A DNA stretch of 64,000 nt from contig NZ_LIPF01000004.1 of the NCBI RefSeq assembly GCF_001905385.1, positions 434,001 through 498,000 on the forward strand. The letters are read 5' to 3'. The stretch comes from Streptomyces sp. CB02414. GTDB taxonomy: Bacteria; Actinomycetota; Actinomycetes; Streptomycetales; Streptomycetaceae. Shown here in pieces: positions 1 to 9,344 of this stretch (its first letter is position 1; each line of letters starts with the position of its first letter). Under the pieces are notes generated by a model, which was given only the letters and a program-made list of their open reading frames with translations, was not told where the DNA came from and ran no database searches. The position numbers and the translations under genes are program-made.

Positions 1-1
1 G

Positions 2-556
2 CCGCAGAGCGTGGAGGGCCCCAAGGGACTCAACAGCTGCAGCGGCGGCAACGCCCAGTTCGCCGAACTGGACGACGACAGCAAGGGCTGGCGGGTCACG
101 CCGGTCAGCTCCACCCACACCTTCACCTGGCACCACACGGCTCGGCACGCCACCGCCAACTGGCAGTACTTCATCGGCAACCAGAAGATCGCCGAGTTCG
201 ACGGCAACGGCGCCCAGCCTGCCCCCGACGTGAGCCACCAGGTGAACTTCGGCGGCTTCACCGGCAAGCAGAAGGTGCTGGCCGTCTGGAACGTCGCGGA
301 CACCGGCAACGCCTTCTACTCCTGCATCGACGTCAACATCGGCGGAACCGGCGGCGGTGACGGCGGGGGCGACGGCGGCGGCGACGGTGAACCGGGCGAC
401 TGTGCCACGGCGGCCTGGAACGCCGGGAACGTCTACAACGGCGGCGACACCGTCTCCCACGGCGGCCACACCTGGCGGGCCAAGTGGTGGGTGACCGGCG
501 AGGAGCCCGGTACCACCGGCGAGTGGGGCGTCTGGGAAGACCTCGGGGCCTGCTAG
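2..556 (+). CDS. AA10 lytic polysaccharide monooxygenase with C-terminal CBM5/12 (3' part only)
   Basis: The window opens inside this gene, so the signal peptide and N-terminal copper-binding histidine are not visible. The remaining ~184 residues carry the AA10 (former CBM33) core, with KGLNSC and NAQFAELDD near the start, an HHTARH stretch, and TWHH and NWQYFIG segments typical of chitin-active LPMOs. A Gly/Asp-rich linker (GGGDGGGDGGGDG, about bases 346-387) follows. The protein ends in a small chitin-binding type 3 (CBM5/12) module with the usual NVYNGGDTVSHGG and AKWW.TGEEPG signatures. Members are secreted and oxidatively cleave crystalline chitin, giving ends for chitinases. Its upstream regulatory region lies outside the window. 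Confidence 0.9.
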   Translation, partial: PQSVEGPKGLNSCSGGNAQFAELDDDSKGWRVTPVSSTHTFTWHHTARHATANWQYFIGNQKIAEFDGNGAQPAPDVSHQVNFGGFTGKQKVLAVWNVADTGNAFYSCIDVNIGGTGGGDGGGDGGGDGEPGDCATAAWNAGNVYNGGDTVSHGGHTWRAKWWVTGEEPGTTGEWGVWEDLGAC

Positions 557-696
557 AGCTCCCCACCCCCGAGCGTGACCGGCCGGCGTACGCCTCGAAG
601 GGCGCACGCCGGCCTCCGCACGCCTGCCCCCGGGCCGAGGTGTGTCCGCTTCTCCCCCCGGGTACCCGTTCGCAGCGAACGGCCGGCCTCCGGGAT

Positions 697-1404
697 GTGA
701 GCACGATGGTCTCCGAAACAGCGCGGGTGCCTTCGGCGGACGTGACCCTGACCGGCGACCTCACGGTCCCCGCCGGGGCACGGGGCCTGGTCCTGTTCGC
801 GCACGGCAGCGGCAGCTCGCGTCTGAGCCCCCGCAACCGGGCGGTCGCCGCCGGTCTGCGGCAGGCCGGGCTGGGCACGCTCCTGGTGGACCTGCTGACC
901 GAGGACGAGGAACGGGAGGACGCCGCCACGGGCAGGCACCGTTTCGACGTCACCCTGCTGGCCCGGCGCCTGGCGGACGCCGTCGACTGGCTGGAGCGGA
1001 GCCCGGACACGGCCGGCCTGGCCGTGGGCCTGTTCGGCGCGAGCACGGGAGCGGCCGCAGCGCTCAGGGCGGCCGCGGAGCGGCCTCGGCGGGTCCGCGC
1101 GGTGGTGTCGAGGGGAGGCAGACCGGACCTGGCCGGCGACGCGCTGCCCCTGGTCGCCGCACCGGTCCTGCTCGTCGTCGGTGGCGACGATGCCGCTGTC
1201 CTCGGTCTCAACCGTGAGGCGGCGCGGAAGCTGTCGGCGCCCCACCGCACTCATGTCGTGCCGGGCGCCACGCACCTCTTCCCGGAACCGGGCGCCCTGG
1301 AGGAGGTCACCGAGGCCGCCGCCGACTGGTTCCGTGCGCACCTGGCCGGGGGAGCAGCCGATCAGAGCTCCGGCCGAAACCGTCCCGGACGGCCGGCGGG
1401 GTGA
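697..1404 (+). CDS. Small alpha/beta hydrolase, dienelactone-hydrolase-like
   Basis: A 235-residue cytoplasmic alpha/beta hydrolase. The oxyanion-hole HGSGSS segment lies near residue 34, the nucleophile elbow is GASTG (Ser in GLFGASTGAAAAL), an Asp follows in VVGGDDAAVL and the terminal His is in GATHLFPEPG. Homologues in Streptomyces are usually annotated dienelactone hydrolase or phosphoribosyl-transferase-associated hydrolase. The substrate is unknown. The next gene, a phosphoribosyltransferase, begins 43 bases downstream on the same strand, and the two families are often neighbours or fused in actinobacteria. Both GTG 697 and ATG 706 are possible starts; neither has a strong Shine-Dalgarno sequence. 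Confidence 0.8.
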   Translation: MSTMVSETARVPSADVTLTGDLTVPAGARGLVLFAHGSGSSRLSPRNRAVAAGLRQAGLGTLLVDLLTEDEEREDAATGRHRFDVTLLARRLADAVDWLERSPDTAGLAVGLFGASTGAAAALRAAAERPRRVRAVVSRGGRPDLAGDALPLVAAPVLLVVGGDDAAVLGLNREAARKLSAPHRTHVVPGATHLFPEPGALEEVTEAAADWFRAHLAGGAADQSSGRNRPGRPAG

Positions 1405-1447
1405 CAGCCTTCCCTACCCGACCCGCAAGGAGACAGGCGGACAGGTC

Positions 1448-2110
1448 ATGCGATTCCACAACCGCCGGGAAGCCGGCCGGCACCTCGGTCTCCGGCTCAT
1501 GGAGCGGGCCTCGGAGCGCGAGTTCCTCCGGCCCGTCGTTCTCGCGCTGCCCCGCGGCGGCGTACCGGTGGCCGCCGAGGTCGCCCAAGCGCTCGGCGCC
1601 CCACTGGACGTACTGGTCGCACGGAAGATCGGACTTCCCGGCCGGCCGGAGACCGGCATCGGAGCCGTCGTCGGCGACGACCCGCCGCTGTTCGACCAGC
1701 GCGCCCTGGAAATGCTCGGTCTGACCGAGGACCGGCTCGCCCCCGACGTGGCCCGCGAACGTGACGAACTGAGACGCCGCACCCTGCTCTACCGGGGAGA
1801 CCGCTCCGCGCCCGACGTCAGGGACCGCACCGTGATCGTCGTCGACGACGGCCTCGCCACCGGCGCCACCGCGCGCGCCGCACTCCGCCATCTGCGCCCG
1901 CTGCGACCCGGCCGGCTGATCCTGGCCGCCCCCGTCGGCGCACCCGAGACCGCCGCCGAGATGCGCTCGGAGGCCGACGACGTGGTCTGCCTCCAGCAGC
2001 CGCCGGACTTCCGGGCGGTCGGCCTCTGGTACGACGACTTCGACCAGGTGGACGACGACGAGGTCGTCGAGACGCTGGACGCCCGGCGCGCCTCGACGCG
2101 CGGCACCTGA
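1448..2110 (+). CDS. Type I phosphoribosyltransferase family protein
   Basis: A 220-residue protein with the PRPP-binding loop VIVVDDGLATGATA (about residues 128-141), the hallmark of type I phosphoribosyltransferases. The N-terminal half has LALPRGGVPVAAEVA and LVARKIGLPGRPETGIGAV, as in the stand-alone actinobacterial PRTases with no assigned base substrate. ATG 1448 was chosen because the conserved N-terminus MRFHNRREAG begins there and AAGGAG lies about 15 bases upstream. It probably shares a transcript with the preceding hydrolase. A role in nucleobase salvage is only one possibility. Confidence 0.82.
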   Translation: MRFHNRREAGRHLGLRLMERASEREFLRPVVLALPRGGVPVAAEVAQALGAPLDVLVARKIGLPGRPETGIGAVVGDDPPLFDQRALEMLGLTEDRLAPDVARERDELRRRTLLYRGDRSAPDVRDRTVIVVDDGLATGATARAALRHLRPLRPGRLILAAPVGAPETAAEMRSEADDVVCLQQPPDFRAVGLWYDDFDQVDDDEVVETLDARRASTRGT

Positions 2111-2149
2111 GACGACGGCGTCCAGGCAGGGGCCCCGCAAGCCCGCGGC

Positions 2150-3031
2150 TCAGGGCAGCGGTGTCCCTCCCGTCGCGTTGAGGATCTCCGCGGTGACGTA
2201 GCCGGCCTCCTGGGAGGCGAGGTAGACGTACGCCGGTGCCAGCTCGGCCGGCTGGGCGGGGCGGCCCAGCGGACTCTGCTTGCCGAACTCCACCGTGTCC
2301 GGCAGCGTCGCCGGGATCAGCGGAGTCCACACGGGGCCCGGCGCCACCGCGTTCACCCGGATGCCGCGCCCGGCGACCATCTGGGCGAGACCCTGGGTGA
2401 AGGTCACGATCGCCCCCTTGGTCATCGCGTAGTCCAGCAGGTGCGGGCTGGGCTTGTACGCCTGGACCGAGGTGGTGTTGATGACGCTGCCGCCGGCGGG
2501 GATGTGCGGCAGCGCGAACTTGGTCAGCCAGAACATGCCGTAGAGGTTGGTCCGCATCACCCGGTCGAACTGCTCCGTCGGGATCGCCTCGATGCCGTCG
2601 GGCTGCGCCATCTGGTACGCCGCGTTGTTCACCAGCACGTCGATGCCGCCGAACTCCGACACCGCCCGGCCGATCAGCGACCGGCAGTCGTCCTCCGCAC
2701 GGATGTCGCAGGAGACGGCCACGGCCTTCCGCCCGGCCTCCTCCACGAGCCGCGACGTCTCCCGTGCCTCGCCCTCCTCCTGCGCGAGGTGGGTGAACAG
2801 CACGTCGGCGCCCTCCCGGGCGAAGGCCACGGCCACCGCGCGGCCGATGCCGGAGTCACCGCCCGTGATGACGGTCCTGCGGCCCCTCAGCCGCCCCGAT
2901 CCGCGGTAGGAGTCCTCCCCGTGGTCGGGCGGCGGGTCCATCGGCCCGGTCCAGCCGGGGTGCGGCTGCTCCTGGGCGGCGAAGTCGGGTCGGGGGTACT
3001 GGTCGGTCGGGTCCCGCTGGTCGTCCGCCAT
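2150..3031 (-). CDS. Stress-type SDR oxidoreductase (YhdF/YdaD-like)
   Basis: A 293-residue short-chain dehydrogenase with the ~45-residue Pro/Asp-rich N-terminal tail (MADDQRDPTDQYPRPDF...) seen in general-stress SDRs of the Bacillus YhdF/YdaD type. The NAD(P)-binding motif is TGGDSGIGRAVA, the structural motif is NNAAYQ, catalytic Tyr and Lys sit in YAMTKGA, and the cofactor loop is VNAVAPGPVWTPLIP. The start is fixed by GGAGG about 7 bases upstream. It is transcribed divergently from the aldo/keto reductase at 3254 across a 222-bp intergenic region. Stress protection is inferred from family resemblance; the substrate is unknown. Confidence 0.88.
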   Translation of the reverse strand: MADDQRDPTDQYPRPDFAAQEQPHPGWTGPMDPPPDHGEDSYRGSGRLRGRRTVITGGDSGIGRAVAVAFAREGADVLFTHLAQEEGEARETSRLVEEAGRKAVAVSCDIRAEDDCRSLIGRAVSEFGGIDVLVNNAAYQMAQPDGIEAIPTEQFDRVMRTNLYGMFWLTKFALPHIPAGGSVINTTSVQAYKPSPHLLDYAMTKGAIVTFTQGLAQMVAGRGIRVNAVAPGPVWTPLIPATLPDTVEFGKQSPLGRPAQPAELAPAYVYLASQEAGYVTAEILNATGGTPLP

Positions 3032-3253
3032 GTCGGCCTCCTGTGTGTCGTACGGCGAAGTCGGCGACCGTGTTCCCCGGGAGGGCCGGCCGAAAGACGG
3101 GAGTGCGGGCCCGGAACCGGCCGGCGTCGAGAAACGGCAGTGCTCAATGCCATGAGCCGTTCTTGTTGGACGGCCGCACCGACCGCGCGCGATGATGACG
3201 CGACGTCCGTCGTCACGGACCACCCAGCTTCCTCAGCAACACGGAGAACCTCC
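3032..3253. promoter_or_regulatory. Divergent promoter region between the SDR and the aldo/keto reductase
   Basis: This intergenic region must contain outward promoters for both genes. The only symmetry I see is a short inverted repeat, AACGGC (3133-3138) with GCCGTT (3156-3161). I recognise no regulator box. Confidence 0.4.
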
Positions 3254-4300
3254 ATGAACCACGTCGCCGACCCCGGCCGGTACGACGGCACCATGCAGTA
3301 CCGGCGCACCGGACGTTCCGGTCTCGACCTGCCCGCGCTGTCGCTCGGCTACTGGCACAACTTCGGTGACGACAAGCCGTTCGAGACGCAGCGGGAGATC
3401 GCCCTGCGGGCCTTCGACCTCGGCATCACCCACCACGACCTGGCCAACAACTACGGCCCGCCCTACGGCGCCGCGGAGACCAACTTCGGCAGGATCCTCC
3501 GTCAGGACCTGGCACCGTACCGGGACGAACTGGTGATCTCCACCAAGGCCGGCTGGGACATGTGGCCCGGCCCCTACGGTCAGGGCGGCGGCTCGCGCAA
3601 GTACCTCCTCGCCTCCCTCGACCAGTCCCTCGAGCGCACGGGCCTGGAGTACGTCGACATCTTCTACTCCCACCGGCTGGACGCCTCCACGCCGCTGGAG
3701 GAGACCATGACGGCGCTGGACACCGCGGTGCGCCAGGGCAAGGCCCTCTACGTCGGCATCTCCTCCTACGACGCCGAGCGCTCAGGGCAGGCCGCGGCGA
3801 TCCTGCGCGACCTGGGCACCCCGCTGCTGATCCACCAGCCGTCGTACAACATGCTCAACCGGTGGATCGAGACCGAGGGCCTGCTCGACGCCGCGGCCGA
3901 CGAGGGCTTCGGCGTCATCGGGTTCACCGCCCTCGCCCAGGGCCTGCTCACCGGCCGCTACCTCGACGGGGTCCCCGCGGGGTCCCGCGCCACCCAGGGC
4001 AAGTCCTTCACCGCCGACTGGCTCACCGAGGACACGCTCGGACGGCTGCGCGCCCTGAACGACATCGCCGCCCGCCGGGGGCAGAGCCTGGCCCAGATGG
4101 CGCTCGCCTGGGCCCTGCGCGACCCGCGCGTGACCTCGCTGGTCATCGGCGCCTCCCGCATCGAGCAGCTGGAGCAGAACGTGGCCGCGCTGGACAACCT
4201 CTCCTTCAGCGAGGAGGAACTCGCCGAGATCGACAAGCACGCGGTGGCCGTCGCCGGTGTCGACCTGTGGCGGCAGGCCCGCACGGGCGCCCTCGGCTGA
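3254..4300 (+). CDS. Aldo/keto reductase, YghZ (L-glyceraldehyde 3-phosphate reductase) type
   Basis: A 348-residue TIM-barrel NADPH-dependent reductase very like E. coli YghZ/GprA: MQYRRTGRSGL at the N-terminus, LANNYGPPYGAAETNFG (catalytic Asp-Tyr region), STKAGWDMWPGPYG (catalytic Lys) and FYSHRLD (His). The C-terminal cofactor segment is LVIGASRIEQLEQNV. YghZ reduces L-glyceraldehyde 3-phosphate and methylglyoxal, so detoxification of reactive aldehydes is likely. ATG 3254 has GGAG 8 bases upstream. The length matches the family. Confidence 0.9.
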   Translation: MNHVADPGRYDGTMQYRRTGRSGLDLPALSLGYWHNFGDDKPFETQREIALRAFDLGITHHDLANNYGPPYGAAETNFGRILRQDLAPYRDELVISTKAGWDMWPGPYGQGGGSRKYLLASLDQSLERTGLEYVDIFYSHRLDASTPLEETMTALDTAVRQGKALYVGISSYDAERSGQAAAILRDLGTPLLIHQPSYNMLNRWIETEGLLDAAADEGFGVIGFTALAQGLLTGRYLDGVPAGSRATQGKSFTADWLTEDTLGRLRALNDIAARRGQSLAQMALAWALRDPRVTSLVIGASRIEQLEQNVAALDNLSFSEEELAEIDKHAVAVAGVDLWRQARTGALG

Positions 4301-4319
4301 GGCACCTGAGGCGCCGGCG

Positions 4320-4934
4320 TCACAGGACGTCGTAGGTCACGTGCGTGGCCGTCGTCGTCGCGGTCACGCGGCGCTGCACCAGCGTCCGCCGCTCCCCGCC
4401 GGTGAACAGGGGCGTCCCGGAGCCCAGCACGACGGGTGCGAGGTGCAGCGTCAGCGTGTCGACCAGTCCCGCGTCGAGCGCCGAGCCGACGGTGGCCCCG
4501 CCGCCCATGAGCACGACGTCGAGGTCCTCGCCGCCGCGTGCCGACGCCGCCTCGGCGCGCTCGCGGGCGGCGGCGACGGCATCCGGCAGGCCGGTGGTGA
4601 CGAACGTCCAGTCCAGGCCGGTGAGCCGTACCGCCTCGGGCGGCGAGCTCGTCACGACCACGAAGGCGGGTCTGCCGACCTCGTGGGCGCCGTAGCCGGT
4701 CGTGTCGTCCCAGCCCTGCGGACCGTCGACCACGTCGAAGAGCCGGCGGCCGAGGACGACGGCCCCCGAGCGGGCGGTCGCCTCCCGCAGGACCCGCCGG
4801 TCGTCGGGGTCGTCGGAGAACGCCCAGGTGTGCAGGGCCTCGCCGCCGGTGCCCAGACCGCTGTCCGGGCCGGCGTCCGGACCGGTGACGAAGCCGTCGA
4901 GAGAGACGGAGATGTCCGCGATGATGCGTGTCAT
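4320..4934 (-). CDS. Dihydrofolate reductase-like / RibD C-terminal domain protein
   Basis: A 204-residue protein of the RibD_C/DHFR-like fold, with N-terminal IADISVSLDGFVTGPD, the central VLGRRLFDVVDG segment and the nucleotide-binding VLMGGGATVGSALDAGLVD. These stand-alone proteins are widespread in actinobacteria and probably act as NADPH-dependent reductases; no substrate is known. It lies tail-to-tail with the aldo/keto reductase, 19 bases away. The start ATG at 4934 gives the canonical MTRIIADISVSLDG N-terminus. Confidence 0.82.
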   Translation of the reverse strand: MTRIIADISVSLDGFVTGPDAGPDSGLGTGGEALHTWAFSDDPDDRRVLREATARSGAVVLGRRLFDVVDGPQGWDDTTGYGAHEVGRPAFVVVTSSPPEAVRLTGLDWTFVTTGLPDAVAAARERAEAASARGGEDLDVVLMGGGATVGSALDAGLVDTLTLHLAPVVLGSGTPLFTGGERRTLVQRRVTATTTATHVTYDVL

Positions 4935-4990
4935 ACCGGTGCGGACCCGATGCGCCGCCGAAACTCATCGCGGGCCGTGACGCACCCTGG

Positions 4991-5004
4991 TGTTATCGAT
5001 GCCA
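4991..5004 (+). promoter_or_regulatory. LacI-type operator in front of the GH101 gene
   Basis: TGTTATCGATGCCA. The core ATCGAT is a palindrome, and the outer TG/CA pairs are symmetric (TG-NN-ATCGAT-NN-CA), as in LacI-family operators. The identical 14-mer occurs in reverse orientation at 10453-10466, between the LacI regulator and the beta-galactosidase. It lies 61 bases before the GH101 start codon. Confidence 0.7.
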
Positions 5005-5065
5005 TTTCCACTATGGTCCCCGTGTTCTCCGGTCGGCAGAGCCGGCCGTCCCGAGGAGCCGCTGG

Positions 5066-8000
5066 ATGGTAGCGATGAACCTGCGAGAACCCCGAACACC
5101 CCGAACACCCCGACCGTCACGAGCACCCGCGCCCCCGACGCCCCGGCGTTCGGTCCGGTGGAGACCGGGCACGGCGGCCGCCGTCGGCGCGATGCTGGTC
5201 GTGAGCGCCTTGTCGACCGCTGCCATGCCCGCCCACGCGGACGGCCGGGACCCTGCCACGCCCGCGGGCGCGTCCGCGGCGTGGGCGCCGGTCCCGCCGT
5301 CCGAGCCCGACGACCCGGCCACCCCCGTCGCGCTGTCGCGCGCCGGACTGACCGTGCGGGTCGCCGAGGAGTTCCCGCAGATCGTCTCGTACGACCTCGA
5401 CGGCCGCCGGCTGGACGGCAAGGCGGAGGTCCTGGACACCTTCACCGTCAACGGCAAGCCCCACAAGGCCCGCACCACGATGAAGGCGAACCGGCACAAG
5501 GCCACCTACACCTCCACCTTCGCCGCTCTGCCGGACCTCACCCTGACCTCCAGCATCACGGTCACCGACCGGCGCACCGTGGTCTTCGCCGTCGAGAAGA
5601 TCTCCGGCGGCACCGCGGCGGACGTCAACGAGCTGTCCATACCCGGCCAGTCACTCGTCTCCGTCGACTCCGCCGACCGCGGGGCGAGCCTCGCCCGTAC
5701 GAAGATCTCGACCGACTCCACGACGACGGCGGACCGGTTCGTGGACATCACCGGCGCCGCCGAGCCCGACAAGGCACCGGTCGGCACGCCGTACGGCTTC
5801 GTGTCCCACGACGGACTGGCGGCGGGGCTGATCACCAACGCCACCGACGACTCCGCGCAGGGCAACAACGACAACTGGAACACCCGGCTCCAGTCACGGA
5901 TCGTGGACGCCGGCGACGGCGCACGCCGCGCCGAACTGTCCGTCGGCGCCTACACGTACGCGCCCAAGGGCGCCACGGACCGGCGGGTCGCCCGCTACGA
6001 GCTGCCCAGGACCACCGTCGTCCTCGCCGCGGACGCCAACGGCGACGCCACGGTCGACTGGCAGGACGCCGCCATCGCCCACCGGAACGCCATGGCCCGC
6101 CCGCTGGGTGCCGACCGGGTGCCCGAACGGGTCGTCCAGCACATCCCGTTCAACTTCGCCAGCCAGGCCACCAACCCGTTCCTCAAGACGCTCGACAACG
6201 TCAAGCGGATCTCGATGGCGACGGACGACCTCGGCCAGTGGGTCCTGGAGAAGGGTTACGCCAGTGAGGGCCACGACTCCGGGCACCCGGACTACGGCGG
6301 CAACGAGAACGTCCGGGCGGGCGGTCGCGCCGAATTCAACGAGCTGATCCGCGAAGGCGCCCGCTACAACGCCGACTTCGCCGTGCACGTCAACGCGACC
6401 GAGGCCTACCCCCAGGCGAAGAACTTCAGCGACGTGCTGATCAAGGGCCAGGGGCTGGGCTGGAACTGGCTCAACCAGGCCTACCACATCGACCAGCGCA
6501 CCGACCTGGGCAGCGGCGCCGTCCTGGACCGCTTCCGGCAGCTGCGCAAGGACTACCCCCAGCTCAAGAGCGTCTACATCGACGTGTACTACTCCAGCGG
6601 CTGGCTGGCCGACGAACTCGCCTCCGAACTGCGCGAGATGGGCTTCGAGGTCACCACCGAGTGGGCGTACAAGTTCGAGGGAACCTCCATCTGGTCCCAC
6701 TGGGCGAGCGACAAGAACTACGGCGGCGCCACCAACAAGGGCATCAACTCCAACATCGTGCGCTTCATCGCCAACTCCGACCGCGACGTGTGGAACGTCG
6801 ACCCGCTGCTGGGCGGCACCAGCATCAAGGAGTTCGAGGGCTGGACCGGGCAGGACGACTGGAACACCTTCTACCGCAACATCTGGACCGACAACCTGCC
6901 CACCAAGTTCCTCCAGCACTACCAGGTCATGGACTGGGACTTCGGCAGGAGCGCACGCCTGACCGGCGACGTCGCCGTCACCAGGACCGACGGGGACGAG
7001 CGCCGGATCACCATGGGCGACACGGTGGTCCTCGACGGCGACACCTACCTGCTGCCCTGGGGCCGCGCAGGCAAGAAGGACGGCACCTCGTCACCGAGCG
7101 ACGCCGACAAGATGTACCACTACAGCGCTTCCGGCGGCACGCACACCTTCGACCTCACCCGGCAGTTCGCCGGGACGGAGGACTTCACGCTGTACGAGCT
7201 GACCGACCAGGGCCGCTCCGACGCCACCCCGGTCCGCGCCCGTGACGGCCGGGTGACACTGACCGCCGAGGCCGACCGGCCGTACGTACTGGTGCCCCGC
7301 GGCGGCAAGGCACCGCACACCGACCCGCGCTACGGCGCGGGCACCGGCCTCGACGACCCCGGCTTCAACGCGGGCGGCCTGGACGCCTGGCACCCGCGCG
7401 GCGGCGCGACGATCGAGCGGGCCGACAACGGCGACAACGTCGCCCGGCTGGGCACGGAAGGCTCCCGCATCTCCCAGCGGGTGGACGGCCTGACGCCCGG
7501 CAAGCGGTACACGCTCAGCGCCGACGTGGAGATCGCCGCGGGACACCGGCGCGCCACCGCTCTGCGCGTGACCGGAGCCGGTGAGGAGGCCGAGAACACC
7601 TTCGACATCACCCCGGCGCGCAACTGGATGGCCGCCGACGAGAAACGGGACACCTACTCCCAGCGCGCCTCCGTGTCCTTCACCGCCCCCGCGAACGGCG
7701 AGGTCACCGTCGCCGTCACCGCCGAACCCGGAACGGCCGCAGTCGTCCTCGACGACCTGCGGGTCATGCCGGACACCACGGCGCCGCTGCCGCCGCCCGA
7801 CAGCGGAGTGATCGCGCAGGACGACTTCGAGGGCAACCGGCCCGGCTGGGGCCCGTTCGTCAAGGGCGACGCCGGCGGCGTCACCGACCCCCGCACCAGC
7901 ATCAGCGAACTGCACGCCCCCTACAGCCAGAAGGAGTGGAAGAACAGCCACGCGCCGTACGACGACGGCACCCTCGACGGCAAGGCGGTCGACGACGTCA

Positions 8001-9187
8001 TCGGCGGCGGACACTCGCTCAAGTCGCACGCGGAGAACACCGGGCTGGTGTACCGCACGGTCCCCGCGACCGTGCCCTTCGAGGCCGGACACAAGTACGC
8101 CGTGTCCTTCCGCTACCAGACCAACGTCCCGGGGCAGTGGGCCTGGGTGACCGGCGCGGACACCGTCGGCGACGGGAAGACCGAGGCCAGGGAGATCACC
8201 CGGGAGACCTTCGAACCCGCCCTGGACACCGCCACGTACACCAGGGAGATCGTCGCCGGCTGCGGCGACACCTGGGTCGGCCTGCGCAAGCTCGGCGGGG
8301 CCGCGGGCACGGACCTCGTCCTCGACGACTTCCGGGTAGCGGACCTCGGGCCGGTGGACGGCGGCCCGGCCTGCGCCCGCCTGACCGTTCCGGCCAACGC
8401 CGACCTCAGCCCGGGCTCGCCCGGCGAGTACCGGACGACGTTCACCAACCACGAGGCGACCGACGCGCGCGACGTCGCGGTGAGCCTGGACGAGGTCCCC
8501 GCCGGCTGGACCGTGGAGGTGAAGGAGAAGGACGGCAACCTCTTCGACTCGGTCGCGCCCGGCGAGACCGTCACGACGAGCTGGCTGCTCACCCCGCCCG
8601 AGAGTGCCGCGGGCACGACGGCCGGCTGGAAGGCGACGGCCGTCTACGACGAGTCCGGCGTCACCAAGACCGTCACGGCGCGCGCCGGGGCCGCCGTCTC
8701 CGACGTACCCGTGCTGTCCCCGGCCTCGATGACGGCGACCGCCGACTCGGAGAACCGCTCCTCCGGCAGTGCGGAGGGCCCGGTCGGCAACGTGCTCGAC
8801 GGCGACCCCGGCACCATCTGGCACACCGACTACACGGACACGGTCGCGCCCTACCCGCACTGGGTGACCCTGAGGCTGGGCGGGGAGGCCGAGGTGAACG
8901 GCCTCGGCTACCTCGGCCGGCAGAGCGGAGGACCGAACGGCCGGGTCGAGGGCTACGAAGTCGCCGTGTCCGACGACGGCCAGGAGTGGACGACGGTGGC
9001 CGAGGGCTCGCTCGTGGACGCGCGGGACATCCAGCGCGTCTCCTTCGACCCGGTCCGGGCCTCCTACGTCCGGTTCACCGCGCTGAACGCACTCAACGGG
9101 CAACCGTTCGCGGCCGCCGCCGAACTGCGCGTCCACGGCACCCCGGCCGACCCGCCCTCCGGCTTCCCGCCGGGCACGCGGCCGTAG
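5066..9187 (+). CDS. Secreted GH101 endo-alpha-N-acetylgalactosaminidase
   Basis: A 1373-residue secreted multidomain enzyme. A long Arg/Pro-rich N-region, a hydrophobic stretch and an MPAHADG signal-peptidase site form the signal peptide. The GH101 catalytic part follows, with SEGHDSGHPDYGG, HVNATEAYP and LLGGTSIKEFEGW. Compared with the pneumococcal enzyme, the nucleophile is Asp506 in YIDVYY and the acid/base is Glu532 in TTEWAY. Next come galactose-binding-like domains, a NEW3-type Ig module (from about residue 1105) and a C-terminal F5/8C (CBM32-like) domain. GH101 enzymes release Gal-beta1,3-GalNAc (core 1) from Ser/Thr of glycoproteins. ATG 5066 has GAGGAG 7 bases upstream. Regulation by the LacI protein at 9345-10385 is inferred from the shared operator. 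Confidence 0.92.
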   Translation: MVAMNLREPRTPRTPRPSRAPAPPTPRRSVRWRPGTAAAVGAMLVVSALSTAAMPAHADGRDPATPAGASAAWAPVPPSEPDDPATPVALSRAGLTVRVAEEFPQIVSYDLDGRRLDGKAEVLDTFTVNGKPHKARTTMKANRHKATYTSTFAALPDLTLTSSITVTDRRTVVFAVEKISGGTAADVNELSIPGQSLVSVDSADRGASLARTKISTDSTTTADRFVDITGAAEPDKAPVGTPYGFVSHDGLAAGLITNATDDSAQGNNDNWNTRLQSRIVDAGDGARRAELSVGAYTYAPKGATDRRVARYELPRTTVVLAADANGDATVDWQDAAIAHRNAMARPLGADRVPERVVQHIPFNFASQATNPFLKTLDNVKRISMATDDLGQWVLEKGYASEGHDSGHPDYGGNENVRAGGRAEFNELIREGARYNADFAVHVNATEAYPQAKNFSDVLIKGQGLGWNWLNQAYHIDQRTDLGSGAVLDRFRQLRKDYPQLKSVYIDVYYSSGWLADELASELREMGFEVTTEWAYKFEGTSIWSHWASDKNYGGATNKGINSNIVRFIANSDRDVWNVDPLLGGTSIKEFEGWTGQDDWNTFYRNIWTDNLPTKFLQHYQVMDWDFGRSARLTGDVAVTRTDGDERRITMGDTVVLDGDTYLLPWGRAGKKDGTSSPSDADKMYHYSASGGTHTFDLTRQFAGTEDFTLYELTDQGRSDATPVRARDGRVTLTAEADRPYVLVPRGGKAPHTDPRYGAGTGLDDPGFNAGGLDAWHPRGGATIERADNGDNVARLGTEGSRISQRVDGLTPGKRYTLSADVEIAAGHRRATALRVTGAGEEAENTFDITPARNWMAADEKRDTYSQRASVSFTAPANGEVTVAVTAEPGTAAVVLDDLRVMPDTTAPLPPPDSGVIAQDDFEGNRPGWGPFVKGDAGGVTDPRTSISELHAPYSQKEWKNSHAPYDDGTLDGKAVDDVIGGGHSLKSHAENTGLVYRTVPATVPFEAGHKYAVSFRYQTNVPGQWAWVTGADTVGDGKTEAREITRETFEPALDTATYTREIVAGCGDTWVGLRKLGGAAGTDLVLDDFRVADLGPVDGGPACARLTVPANADLSPGSPGEYRTTFTNHEATDARDVAVSLDEVPAGWTVEVKEKDGNLFDSVAPGETVTTSWLLTPPESAAGTTAGWKATAVYDESGVTKTVTARAGAAVSDVPVLSPASMTATADSENRSSGSAEGPVGNVLDGDPGTIWHTDYTDTVAPYPHWVTLRLGGEAEVNGLGYLGRQSGGPNGRVEGYEVAVSDDGQEWTTVAEGSLVDARDIQRVSFDPVRASYVRFTALNALNGQPFAAAAELRVHGTPADPPSGFPPGTRP

Positions 9188-9195
9188 GGTCCGGC

Positions 9196-9305
9196 CCGGC
9201 GGATCAGACCGCGGAGAGCCGGCGGGGCCGCGGGGCATCTGCCACGCCCTCCAGGCAGTGGGCGAGGACGTTCCCGGGCCCCGCGCCCGCGGCATGATCC
9301 GCCGG
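9196..9305. terminator. Long inverted repeat between convergent GH101 and lacI genes
   Basis: CCGGCGGATCA (9196-9206) and its exact reverse complement (9295-9305) bracket the space between the two convergent stops. A bidirectional terminator is plausible, but there is no U-tract. Confidence 0.35.
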
Positions 9306-9344
9306 ACAGCAGTCCCTGCCGGTCACCGCGCGCACCGCACCGTC

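Noticed and set aside
346..387. Repeated GGCGGCGAC-type units
   Set aside because: They encode the flexible Gly/Asp linker of the LPMO, not a DNA repeat element.
7091..9295. Long open frame on the minus strand opposite GH101 (over 700 codons)
   Set aside because: It is a shadow of GC-rich third-position bias. The translation is low-complexity Gly/Arg/Val/Ala with no domain, while the plus strand encodes GH101 with catalytic motifs.
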